Assembly: GCA_911728455.2 (NCBI GenBank)
Contig: OU452223.1
Coordinates: 9,508,174 to 9,572,173 of the forward strand
DNA length: 64,000 nucleotides
Direction: 5' to 3'
From: Marthasterias glacialis
Taxonomy: Eukaryota; Echinodermata; Asteroidea; Forcipulatida; Asteriidae
Shown one piece after another: positions 13,301-18,950 of the stretch; the first letter of the stretch is position 1, and each line of letters begins with the position of its first letter. A program made the position numbers and the translations under genes. The notes below the pieces were generated by a model. It was not told the DNA's origin, searched no databases, and saw nothing but the letters and a program-made list of their open reading frames with translations.

Positions 13301-16300
13301 TTCAAGAAGCTGATTGACCTTGACAGGAGTTCGTACGACAGTGCAATAGGAGGTACAGACACTCGGATGTACATCTTTCCGAGTTTGTTTATCCCATGCT
13401 AAAAATGTTTCAAGAAAAGTCTTTGTGAGTGGAGTGACTTTGCACTCGAGCCCTCAAGTCACTGCAAACGTTTGCAGTCCTGGTCGTGACACTTGTGTCC
13501 TTAAGCAAGACACTTGACCATTATTGCTGCATCCTTCGGATGTGTAAATGCACGTAAAAGAACTCAGTGCACTTATCGCAAAGAGAAGGGGTTCACCCCG
13601 GTGTTCCTGGTTTGATTGGCTGCAGATTGCACCACAGCACCTTGTAAACTGTTACATGGTGCTATGTAAAGGAACAGGTCTCATGCTGCAAAACATAACT
13701 CCACATACCTTGCAGGAAAAAATACTGCTTGGAGACGCCCATCGGGTGTAATAATATTATTATTATTACTATTATTATTGTACTCCCATTAGATGTATAC
13801 TGTTAATTTTGTGCCACCGTGCCACCATGAACATCATTGAATGAACAACAGTGCTCTTGAACTATGTACATCACTCATGCAAACATCTACCTAGTTTTTA
13901 AATTTGATTTGTTGTTTTACCTTTTATTTGAATTTGGAATCATGCATGTGTGTGCATGGAATTTTAATCTGTACCTAACATTACAAAGCTGATGTTGACT
14001 TGTTTAATGGGAGACTTTGGAACAATAGGTGGCAGCAGACTTACCAGGTAAATTGTCATTGTTTACGTAGCTACGAGCAGGCGCACATTTCTGAGAACAT
14101 TGGATTTACCTGGTAAGTCTGCTGCCACCTATCGTCCTCAAATGTCTCCCGGTAATTAGCTCTGAGCTGACGAGTTATACATTCAAATATTTAGTTGAGA
14201 AATCATGACTATTCTTGAGTTTTAAGTTATTTCCTTGCGTTATTTTTGCTGCAGATCCCCTCGTGTACAAATACACTCCTCGGTTATTCCATCTGACCAG
14301 TACATCGGGAGTCTTCCTTGCCAATGAGCTGTTGAACCAGTCTCGTTCTGAAGATGAACCTACCCCATATCCATTCCTACAAACAGACCTTTATGGTGCT
14401 TCACAACCAGGTAAGCAAAGAGTAGGAGAACTTGGGAGGTCGCTCTTAATACGGTGTGTTATGCATTGACCCAATGTCAAGGCTCTGTTTGCCATAAGTA
14501 AAAAAAATATGCGCTTGTGACGCAGAAAACTCCTTGAGGTAAGCGTGTTTCACAGATTATCAGTGGAATATTTGCTTGTACATGTATGTACTTTACATTA
14601 CCATCAGCATTCTTTGCATACACAGCTGGTATACAAATACTGACTGCTTTGAGTGCTATGGTTAGAACTACAACCAGGTGATCCCTGGAGAATTCTATTA
14701 ACACGAGGCTATGGGAAAAATAGAATGGTCCAGGGGTCACTGAGGGATTTGTAGTTTTAAAAAGAGACTGAGTAAAAGCAGTCAGTATTTGTTTTATAAC
14801 ACCCTATACGCTAACACAGACATCTAAGTACTAAGAAGCTGCTGTTGCTACGAGTTTAGTACACTGGTTGCTATGGGTATAGTACACTGGTTGCTATGGC
14901 CATAGTACACTGGTTGCTATGGGCATAGTACATTGGTTGCTATGGGCATAGTCTATTGGTTGTTCCTGGTATAGTATTTTGGTTACTATGGGTGTAGTAC
15001 TTTGGTTGCTATAGGTATACTGCATCCTGCTCACGCGGCTTTCTTAATAAAAAAAAGTATGACATATCATGAGACGCATTCTAAACCAATCACAAGGCAG
15101 AATTAAAGTATGGGGTGTTTTAACAAACCAAAAATCTATATTTACCCTGAAAGCGCTCATTATTAATTACTGATTGTATAGTAGTGACAGTCTCTCTTTT
15201 TACTTCTTTTTTCCCACCCAACAGCCCAGTTTCTGTTTGACAACCATTATGAGATCTATTTATGGCAAGGCTGGTGGCCGGAGGATCACGATAAGAAGAC
15301 AGGCTCGGCCAAGATGAGATGGGACATTGATAGGAAGTGTGCAATGGAAACAGTCATGGCGTATTGCAAAGGTGAGTTAAAAAAAAAACCTCACCTCTTC
15401 TTACCTCGGATCCTGGTTGTGGCTCTAAACATGAAGCAAATGCTACCGCTTACGCCTCATTTGTGATGCCTCATTTGTGACGCCTCACCGGGTACCGGGT
15501 ACTTTTTCCCAAACTCAAAACTGGGTTAAGTCAATACATTATTCATCTGCCCACTTAGAGCATGTTCTGGGTTTATTCTACTTCCTGCTCCAAAGCTGTC
15601 TTGCATTTTTGTGTAATTTAAATCTAAATCCCTTTGTTTTAACCCCTTCAGGTGATTCTGTGAAGAAAAAGAAAAACAGTTTTAATGATGCCTCCAGTTT
15701 TTTCAAAAATATCCAGAACTTTACATATTCTTGCCTAAGTCCTAAGAGGAAAACAAAAAAAGCTCAATGCATTTCCCAAGGGCCTCTGATAGTAGTGTAG
15801 GCAAATTGTGTAAAGTGGGCATGGTTTATGGTAAAACTATGCCGTAGTATACCAACATGAGAATGGGTCACAGATAAGAAAATGATAAATCAAATTGTTC
15901 TTAAAAAAAGGTTTGGCTGCACAAAGACAGGACAAGAATTAAAGATTTTTTTTTCTTCCCCCCCCCCCTGCAGAAAAACGGATTAAGAACCCACCCAAGG
16001 CGTATCTTGTGCATGGTGGCTTGGAGCCACTGACATTCACCAACTTGTTTCCGTTTTGGAAAATCAACAATGATGTGGCTGAAATTAACAAAAAAGTAGG
16101 TGAACTTCCTTTTTTTATGTCACTTTGGAAAGAAGTAAATATCATTTTGACAGATTTGTTTCCAGTAGAAATTAGAAAGCACCAAGTACACAGTGCTTTA
16201 TGAACACTTGGTAGCGTGTTTTGGCCAAGCAGTCTAGTGCACCCGACTTGAGTTCTGGTGGTGAAGTCATCGGGGTGTGGGTTCAAATCACAGTCATGAC

Positions 16301-16947
16301 ACTTGTGTCCTTGAGCAAGACACTTAACCATAATTGCTTCTCTTCACTCAGGTGGTAAAGTGGGTACCTGTGAGGGCGGAGATGGTTCTTGTGATTGATT
16401 TAGCTTGGTGTGCTACATACTTGGCAGCACAGGCTGTATACTCCCCAGGGAGCTGAGATGGCCCAGTCTGCTGACTTGTGCCGTATAGTATGCCTAGTAC
16501 AGGAATGACATTATTTGGTTAAGTTTTAATCTCATCTTTACCTGACAGGATGGGAAGAGGGGAGACCGAGCGATACTCGTCAGTGAAGTCTTAGAGAAAT
16601 TAGCCAAAGCACAATTCACATTCGCTGAGCTTCAGATCAGGCCGTTACCAGACGGTGTGGATCCGTTGAAACTTGAAACTTACCTGTCTGAGGAAGAATT
16701 CAAGGTGAGGACTCTAACGTTATCGTGAATGCCTTTTAATCTTCTGAATAATTATTTGGAATATAATATGTGCTTACCTAATAACCAGGTACATGTATTC
16801 TGAAAACAGAGGCTGCTTTCCTGCAAGACACTGATTCTCTTCTTTTTTTTGGCTTTGCAGGAGAAACTTAAAATGGGGAGGGAGGACTTCTACAAAATGC
16901 CATCTTGGAAACAGATTAAAACCAAAAAAGAGGTGGACCTGTTTTAA
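1129..16947 (+). CDS. SVIL: Supervillin, C-terminal portion (18 exons, 5'-incomplete)
   Basis: Supervillin is a membrane-associated F-actin and myosin II binding protein of the villin/gelsolin superfamily, acting at the cell cortex, in podosomes and in cytokinesis (family knowledge). Exons: 1129-1316, 2097-2267, 3006-3142, 3638-3794, 6275-6420, 7212-7421, 8176-8277, 9159-9267, 9904-9936, 10527-10694, 11601-11764, 12427-12526, 13005-13352, 14255-14410, 15225-15371, 15974-16095, 16549-16704, 16861-16947. All junctions are GT/AG and every phase agrees, giving 899 residues and a TAA stop. Recognition rests on supervillin-specific strings such as SIGQFHEGD-like ([13 protein letters not shown]), [33 protein letters not shown] and a headpiece [14 protein letters not shown] ending in LF. 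Visible order: basic linker (1-100), gelsolin-like repeats at about 110-200, 220-330, 425-525, 530-625 and 680-775, headpiece 835-899. Human supervillin is about 2200 residues, so more than half lies upstream of the window. Confidence 0.95.
1358..1543 (+). repeat. Dispersed repeat, copy 1 (SINE tail-type)
   Basis: Matches the reverse complement of 39405-39560 over most of its length (GAGGCAGTTATGTTTGT, GGATTCATTTACCCCTCC, TTTCTATCCCTTC, GTAGCCCACACCT). Its last part also matches the 3' tail of the SINE at 45979-46317. Begins 41 bases after an exon donor. Confidence 0.7.
1702..1860 (+). mobile_element. TTAA-type MITE, 5' half
   Basis: Starts TTAA|AGGGGCTGTGTCGTC and follows the left end of the intact element at 58804-59582 for about 120 bases (CACAAAGGGTGCC, AAACTGTGATG). 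No right end is visible, so this is a truncated copy. Confidence 0.7.
2097..2267 (+). CDS. SVIL: SVIL exon, linker into gelsolin repeat 1
   Basis: Acceptor TGGTAG at 2091-2096, donor AAAG|GTGAGA at 2268. The codon formed across the preceding junction is CTG. Encodes SSKSQHL...GLASKED and ends in [13 protein letters not shown], the first strand of gelsolin-like repeat 1. Phase 1 in and out. Confidence 0.92.
2444..2632 (+). mobile_element. SINE family 2 copy
   Basis: tRNA-like head with a B-box-like GGTTCAAATCC near 2493, then the family body (GTGGATTGGG, TGGGTTTTCC, TTCATCGTCTC, ACAGGTAACTTCAGACCTA). Shares these blocks in order with copies at 12608-12803, 18711-18950 and 45527-45765. Confidence 0.65.
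2675..2858 (+). mobile_element. AACCAGTTG-family MITE, 3' fragment
   Basis: Contains GTCCGAAATTACATAA, TTCCGTTTCCAGGCAGGGGA and ends CCAACTGGTT, matching the right end of the full copy at 35218-35860. Confidence 0.7.
3006..3142 (+). CDS. SVIL: SVIL exon, gelsolin repeat 1 core
   Basis: Encodes [20 protein letters not shown] followed by [17 protein letters not shown]. The LNxGDCFxL...xxLWxG pattern is the gelsolin-repeat signature and matches supervillin repeat 1 closely. Acceptor TTTGTAG, donor AAG|GTCAGC, ends phase 0. Confidence 0.94.
3143..3637. other. SVIL intron, no recognised feature
   Basis: AT-rich intronic sequence; no repeat family seen elsewhere in the window and no additional exon signal. 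Confidence 0.5.
3638..3794 (+). CDS. SVIL: SVIL exon, end of gelsolin repeat 1
   Basis: Encodes the long helix and last strand of repeat 1 ([26 protein letters not shown]) and a GGADNIH linker. Acceptor CTCACAG at 3631-3637, donor CACG|GTAAGG at 3795. Ends phase 1. The open frame beyond the donor, to 4162, reads through a MITE and is not coding. Confidence 0.93.
3899..4443 (+). mobile_element. AACCAGTTG-family MITE, 5'-truncated
   Basis: Follows the full copy at 35218-35860 from GGCGGAATTGCCGGAATATT through the central ATAATCCCCTTCTTGGAAC block to the end CAACTGGTTA. The left terminal repeat is missing. It produces the long open frame that continues from the neighbouring exon, which should not be taken as coding. 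Confidence 0.8.
4444..5251. other. SVIL intron, no recognised feature
   Basis: Part of the longest SVIL intron (3795-6274). No coding potential or repeat copy recognised between the MITE and the palindromic element that follows. Confidence 0.5.
5252..5481. mobile_element. Palindromic MITE (single copy seen)
   Basis: The left half (GGATTGAATCACCAAATAAA, AAAAAGTACATTGAAAG, TTAGTATTAAACTTCTTATA) is the inverted complement of the right half, ending TTTGGTGACTCAATCC. Arms of about 85 bases each flank an AT-rich centre. Confidence 0.75.
5521..5682 (+). mobile_element. AGACCGTTCCGG-family MITE, copy 1
   Basis: About 160 bp with inverted ends AATAGACCATTCCGG and CCGGAACAGTCTATT. Internal blocks TGACCAATTGGATCAC, GGTCATGTGACCTC and CGGTCACACGTGCAGCGTAA recur at 8477-8637 and inverted at 37120-37270. 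Confidence 0.85.
5909..6109. mobile_element. hAT-like MITE with GC-tract interior
   Basis: Inverted ends CAGCAGCGTAGCCA and TGGCTACGCTGCTG. The flanking octamers TTAACGGC and TTAACCAC resemble a diverged 8-bp target duplication, as hAT elements make. Interior is dominated by G and C runs. Confidence 0.6.
6275..6420 (+). CDS. SVIL: SVIL exon, start of gelsolin repeat 2
   Basis: Encodes [17 protein letters not shown]...[21 protein letters not shown], matching the ETN...YR...LVPDDDYWG segment of supervillin repeat 2. Acceptor GCCTGCAG, donor GAG|GTCAGT, phase 0 out. A 161-bp inverted-repeat element begins 30 bases after the donor. Confidence 0.94.
6450..6610. mobile_element. 161-bp inverted-repeat element next to an SVIL exon
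   Basis: Ends ACTAATCCGAGCAGCTCGTT and GAACAAGCTGCTCGGATTAGT-type inverse pair over about 40 bases, including GGTTTACACCA and TGGTGTAAACC. Begins 30 bases after the donor of the exon ending at 6420. Confidence 0.8.
6688..6922. mobile_element. 235-bp MITE with 26-bp terminal inverted repeats
   Basis: Ends GTGCGTTCGATTAGCTTACA and TGTAAGCTAATCGAACGCAC are exact inverse complements. Internal repeats of the terminal motif (GCGTTCGATTAGCC, GCGTTTGATTAGCT) suggest subterminal transposase-binding sites. Confidence 0.85.
7015..7082 (+). repeat. Solo arm of the 14009-14150 palindromic MITE
   Basis: GGATTTACCTGGTAAGTCTG, CTGCCACCTGG and AGTCTCCC match the right arm of the element at 14009-14150; the left arm is absent. 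Confidence 0.75.
7212..7421 (+). CDS. SVIL: SVIL exon, gelsolin repeat 2 core
   Basis: Exactly 70 codons: [20 protein letters not shown]...[15 protein letters not shown]...[10 protein letters not shown]. FDFGSExYxWxGK is diagnostic of supervillin. Acceptor TTTCCGCAG, donor AAG|GTATTT (weak but phase-correct). Confidence 0.95.
7443..7975 (-). mobile_element. SINE family 1 copy with a nested MITE
   Basis: Reverse-strand copy: tail with GCGCTTTATCACACCCGATGG at 7480-7500, body with CACCATGTAAC, AAGTGCACGGGGTTCTT and TACGGCTTTACGTCCCATCC, and the tRNA-like head with a reverse B box near 7905. An unrelated palindrome (7571-7675) interrupts it where the copy at 34560-34980 is continuous. Confidence 0.85.
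7571..7675. mobile_element. 105-bp palindromic MITE nested in a SINE
   Basis: Ends TGGATTTCACA and TGTGAAATCCA, interior palindromic around GACTAGTC repeats. Absent from the equivalent position of other SINE copies, so it inserted after the SINE. Confidence 0.8.
8176..8277 (+). CDS. SVIL: SVIL exon, inter-repeat linker
   Basis: 34 codons, [20 protein letters not shown] then [14 protein letters not shown], matching the TEHNETILFKEKFLDW segment between repeats 2 and 3. Acceptor TGTTTAG, donor AAG|GTACTT; both phases 0. Confidence 0.92.
8477..8637 (+). mobile_element. AGACCGTTCCGG-family MITE, copy 2
   Basis: AATAGACCGTTCCGGCCTGT at the left and GCCGGAATGGTCTAT at the right. Same length and orientation as copy 1, with better conserved ends. 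Confidence 0.87.
8638..9158. other. SVIL intron, no recognised feature
   Basis: AT-rich intron sequence; nothing beyond short homopolymer runs. Confidence 0.5.
9159..9267 (+). CDS. SVIL: SVIL exon, inter-repeat linker
   Basis: Encodes [20 protein letters not shown]...[10 protein letters not shown], matching the KAYDVTRMV...VNVGRG linker of supervillin. Acceptor CATCTTAG, donor AAAG|GTGAGT, phase 1 out. Confidence 0.92.
9268..9903. other. SVIL intron, no recognised feature
   Basis: T-rich intron preceding the micro-exon; no repeat family or extra exon recognised. Confidence 0.5.
9904..9936 (+). CDS. SVIL: SVIL 33-base micro-exon
   Basis: Acceptor TTTTTTCTAG, donor TTAG|GTAAGG. Adds eleven residues ([11 protein letters not shown]) and is phase 1 at both ends, so skipping it would keep the frame. 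It sits in a variable linker before repeat 3, where alternative inclusion is structurally tolerable. I infer it is real from the strong sites and the phase fit; transcripts would decide. Confidence 0.75.
   Translation, partial: VQIQPKLQKI
10216..10400 (+). repeat. Dispersed repeat also seen at the window end
   Basis: The block AACCTGGGAAAGTTTAAGCT, CAATCGGTCAGCGGAGTCAC, AAGAAAAT recurs at 63926-63980 with few changes. The left part contains GTGACTCTGCT, roughly the inverse of the right block, so this may be a terminal-repeat element. Confidence 0.55.
10527..10694 (+). CDS. SVIL: SVIL exon, start of gelsolin repeat 3
   Basis: Encodes [35 protein letters not shown] and [18 protein letters not shown]. 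The VxVWHILEFDxSxLPxxSxGQFHEGD block is one of the most conserved parts of supervillin. Acceptor CCTTCCAG, donor ACAG|GTAAAA. Confidence 0.96.
10695..11600. other. SVIL intron, no recognised feature
   Basis: Contains clustered ACTAGT/CTAGTCAA words (about 10830-11090) but no definable element or exon. Confidence 0.45.
11601..11764 (+). CDS. SVIL: SVIL exon, gelsolin repeat 3 core
   Basis: Encodes [20 protein letters not shown] then [18 protein letters not shown], near-identical in pattern to supervillin repeat 3. Acceptor CTCACCAG, donor CAG|GTCAGG, phase 0 out. Confidence 0.96.
11843..11995 (+). mobile_element. Diverged SINE family 3 copy
   Basis: Head-like CAGCTCAATGGTTGAGTG and CTGCTCTAGAACACAGAAGG, then a GACATCGGTGTAG block near the end. 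These blocks occur in the same order at 48098-48262. The B box is degraded. Confidence 0.45.
12155..12346 (-). mobile_element. GGGCCCAATTTCAT-family MITE
   Basis: Inverted copy: right end AAGCAGCTCTATGAAATTTG then GCCC; left end GGCCCAATTTTGTATG. The centre ACCAGCCAACATACCATGTC matches other copies in reverse. Confidence 0.75.
12427..12526 (+). CDS. SVIL: SVIL exon, start of gelsolin repeat 4
   Basis: Encodes [20 protein letters not shown] and [13 protein letters not shown]. The VxQGKEPPxFLQxFxGxMVxHxGxREEE pattern opens repeat 4. Acceptor TTAAAG, donor TCAG|GTAATT, phase 1 out. Confidence 0.95.
12608..12803 (-). mobile_element. SINE family 2 copy
   Basis: Reverse orientation: GGTAACGAAACTTAGGGACC, CTCAAAAGCGACTAGCACTG, CCGTAGGCCCGAAGATACC, ending near CTCTGAGCCAACCTG. 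Lacks part of the middle relative to 18711-18950. Confidence 0.75.
13005..13352 (+). CDS. SVIL: SVIL exon, gelsolin repeat 4 remainder (largest exon)
   Basis: Encodes [39 protein letters not shown] and YVWHGVKS, then a helix AAMDLKEK-like ([12 protein letters not shown]) and [11 protein letters not shown]. Matches repeat 4 (LYCVRGE, LRSRTSxVVL, YLWHGCK). Acceptor GTCTGCAG, donor GGAG|GTACAG at 13353, phase 1 out. Confidence 0.95.
13425..13755 (+). mobile_element. SINE family 1 copy, 5'-truncated
   Basis: Head remnant GGTCGTGACACTTGTGTCC, then GCAAGACACTTGACCATTAT, body GCAAAGAGAAGGGGTTC and CAGCACCTTGTAAACTG, tail GCAGGAAAAAATACTG and GACGCCCATCGGGTGTAAT followed by an ATT microsatellite. 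The microsatellite end is typical of LINE-dependent SINE insertion. Confidence 0.8.
14009..14150. mobile_element. 142-bp palindromic MITE
   Basis: GGGAGACTTTGG...AGGTGGCAGCAGACTTACCA on the left pairs with TGGTAAGTCTGCTGCCACCT...TGTCTCCC on the right; arms of about 50 bases with small mismatches. Confidence 0.85.
14255..14410 (+). CDS. SVIL: SVIL exon, start of gelsolin repeat 5
   Basis: Encodes [20 protein letters not shown] and [14 protein letters not shown], matching APRLFILSSSSG...MPFLQEDLYSAPQP. Acceptor GCTGCAG, donor CCAG|GTAAGC, phase 1 out. Confidence 0.95.
14411..14856. other. SVIL intron, no recognised feature
   Basis: Ordinary intron sequence preceding a minisatellite; nothing coding. 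Confidence 0.5.
14857..15017 (+). repeat. Minisatellite, seven 23-bp units
   Basis: Seven head-to-tail copies of TAGTACACTGGTTGCTATGG plus three variable bases; the first four are nearly identical and the last three have diverged. Confidence 0.92.
15225..15371 (+). CDS. SVIL: SVIL exon, gelsolin repeat 5 core
   Basis: Encodes [20 protein letters not shown] then [20 protein letters not shown]. [14 protein letters not shown] is characteristic of supervillin repeat 5. Acceptor CCCAACAG, donor AAAG|GTGAGT. Confidence 0.96.
15372..15973. other. SVIL intron, no recognised feature
   Basis: Contains a small GCCTCATTTGTGA direct duplication (15452-15480) and a C-run before the next acceptor; otherwise nothing recognised. 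Confidence 0.5.
15974..16095 (+). CDS. SVIL: SVIL exon, end of gelsolin repeat 5
   Basis: Encodes [19 protein letters not shown] then [17 protein letters not shown], matching [21 protein letters not shown]. Acceptor is a C-tract followed by CTGCAG; donor AAA|GTAGGT, phase 0 out. Confidence 0.95.
16214..16520 (+). mobile_element. SINE family 1 copy with a different 3' tail
   Basis: Head GCGTGTTTTGGCCAAGCAGT with A-box remnant, B-box GGTTCAAATC at about 16281, then CATGACACTTGTGTCCTTGA and ACCATAATTGCTTC. Past that point the tail (CACTCAGGTGGTAAAGTGGG onward) does not match the other copies. Ends about 30 bases before the next SVIL exon. Confidence 0.75.
16549..16704 (+). CDS. SVIL: SVIL exon, linker and start of villin headpiece
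   Basis: 52 codons: a helix [17 protein letters not shown], then [20 protein letters not shown], which opens the villin headpiece F-actin-binding domain. Acceptor CCTGACAG, donor AAG|GTGAGG. Confidence 0.96.
16861..16947 (+). CDS. SVIL: SVIL terminal exon, end of villin headpiece
   Basis: 29 codons including TAA at 16945-16947. Encodes [20 protein letters not shown] ending VDLF. The F-x-x-(L/M)P-x-WKQ...KK...LF pattern is the headpiece core; the terminal LF is the usual end of this family. Confidence 0.96.
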   Translation, partial: EKLKMGREDFYKMPSWKQIKTKKEVDLF

Positions 16948-17941
16948 TAGAAGTATCTCTCCACGTGAAGAAGAAGAACAAATGGCTCATCCACACGATT
17001 TTGTAGGAATGGAGACGTCACCGAAGAAGTTGAAATGCAGCTGAAATGTTTTAGGTGTACATGCATTCCAGAAAGGTCACAGAATGCTATGAGTGTGCTA
17101 TATACTAAGATCACAATGATGGCATCAGCGTGCTGAAACTGCATTGGAGTGCTCTAAAGATGAATCTGATGGCAAGTTGTGCATCGATGATTACGAAACA
17201 AGTCTCATTATGCTTTGATAGATGAAATGGATCACAGTCATGGCTTCACAACTACCTCTGCTCTTCTTAAAATCGACTCTAAGCAGTAACTTTTGGAGCA
17301 TCAAACACCATGATGATAGGTCACTCACTTTTCATGCTGGCAGTTACAAGGAGCAATGCGATTGGCTGATAACATCAGTGTTCACGGTAATAATGAGAGC
17401 TGTGATTGGCTGATGATATTGGTGTTCAAACCAATCAGGAGTAATCCTCAGATCATAAAGGAGTGTCGTGATAGGCTGACCACATTGTTTATGAGAGATA
17501 TAAGCAGCACTGTCATTGGCTGATAAGGTCATCATTAGAGCAGTAAGGAGGAGCGTGATTGGCTGGTGGCTTCAGCTATATTCAGTGAGTGGCTAACACT
17601 AGGTGATGGTGGATAGAGCCCACTGTCACTTTTGATGCTGGAAAAGACAATAGAAAATGTGTCACAAAGTTCTCACTGCCGTCAACAACAACAAGAAATC
17701 AAGAGAGACTATTTTAATTGAATGTAAATCATGAAAGATTGAGTGTACAAAAAAACAAAACAAAGACTATTACTGGATACCCCAGTTGAAATGAGTGTAC
17801 TATTATAGAATGAGTAATATTGGACGTTGTGAATGTAATCTGTTTCTATATATTAATAACAACTTAGTCCCTAACAACATTGTACATAATCTGTGTAAAA
17901 ACAAAAGATGGATTAATCCATGAGTGTCTTCATGCTGTAAA
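16948..17941 (+). other. Probable SVIL 3' UTR with ATTGGCTGAT cluster
   Basis: Follows the SVIL stop. Five copies of ATTGGCTGAT or close variants lie at 17361, 17405, 17471, 17515 and 17558. No AATAAA was seen up to 19700; ATTAAA variants occur at 19035 and 19665. The 3' end is therefore undetermined. Confidence 0.5.
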
Positions 17942-18192
17942 ACCAGTCCATTAAGCCCCGCCCCCTTGCGTGTCGACCAATCACAGCCTTGGCAATGCCA
18001 CCCAAAGTCCGACATGATCAAATCCCATTGGGAAAATGTAAACATGTGTGCACGTACTTATAGAGCGCATGTTCATCTCGTGCAGTGTAACATTGAAGAG
18101 ATGCGCATTGTGCTGCCCACGTGTGCAGTGGTGATGTAGCCAATGCTGTGATTGGTCAATCTGTTTAGGGGGCGGGGCTTAATGGATCGGTC
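17942..18192. mobile_element. TCCATTAAGCCCC-family MITE, intact copy
   Basis: Ends GTCCATTAAGCCCCGCCCCC and its inverse GGGGGCGGGGCTTAATGGATC, followed inward by GACCAATCACAGC and GCTGTGATTGGTC. Interior blocks recur at 33678-33863 and partly at 48428-48873. Confidence 0.87.
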
Positions 18193-18710
18193 TATTGACC
18201 TTTAATTGCGTCACCAGAGATGGTGTCTATCTTGAAGGTGCGGTACATTCAGACATACATTCAACTGATATGGTTCAGAGAACAAGGCGTTTATGGCAAA
18301 AAGCTTAGGAGTAGTTCGCTGTGTTTCAACTGTAGAAAACTACACGATGCAACTTCGGACTTGCTCAGGGCTTTTTGTATGTATTTTTCTTCCCGTCACC
18401 TTTCTTAATCATTGCCCTTCACGAGTTTCCAAAAAGACTACAGATCAATGTGTCAAAGGGGGAGGGAAACATTACAGGGGACAAAATGTTTGTATGAGTT
18501 GGTTCGAATCCCGCCCCAGATGCCTGTGGATTGTTTCTCTGTGTATGACAAATTTGTAAACATAGCTCTTTACCCCTGATGCAAGAGCTACATCAGTTCA
18601 AAACAGTCAGAGTTCCAATTTTAATGCATTTTCTCTAGCCATTTATAAATCATGTCATGTCAAGTGTTGAATGGTGTCCTTGAGTCATGCCAACGTAAGG
18701 TTGCGTTACC

Positions 18711-18950
18711 ATAAACGGTAATGAAGCCAAGGGACCCTCAAAAGCTCCTAGCACTGCGACCCGTAGGCCTGAAGATACCTGTAGAGAAGATGATGAAGAA
18801 ATGTCAGTTTTAGATATGGGAAGAAACCGCAAAAAGTGAAAACCCAAAACTGAAAACCCAATCCACATGCAAGGCTCCAGTCCAGGATTCGAACCGGGGT
18901 CCGCAGAGATGAATGGCAGGGAAGAAACCTCTGAGCCAACCTGGATGCCC
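18711..18950 (-). mobile_element. SINE family 2 copy, best preserved
   Basis: Read on the minus strand: GGTTGGCTCAGAGG head, B box GGTTCGAATCC (18889-18899), CATGTGGATTGGGTTTTCAG, CATCATCTTCTCTACAGG, TATCTTCAGGCCTACGGGTC, AGTGCTAGGAGCTTTTGAGG. The head resembles a tRNA with A and B boxes. Confidence 0.82.
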
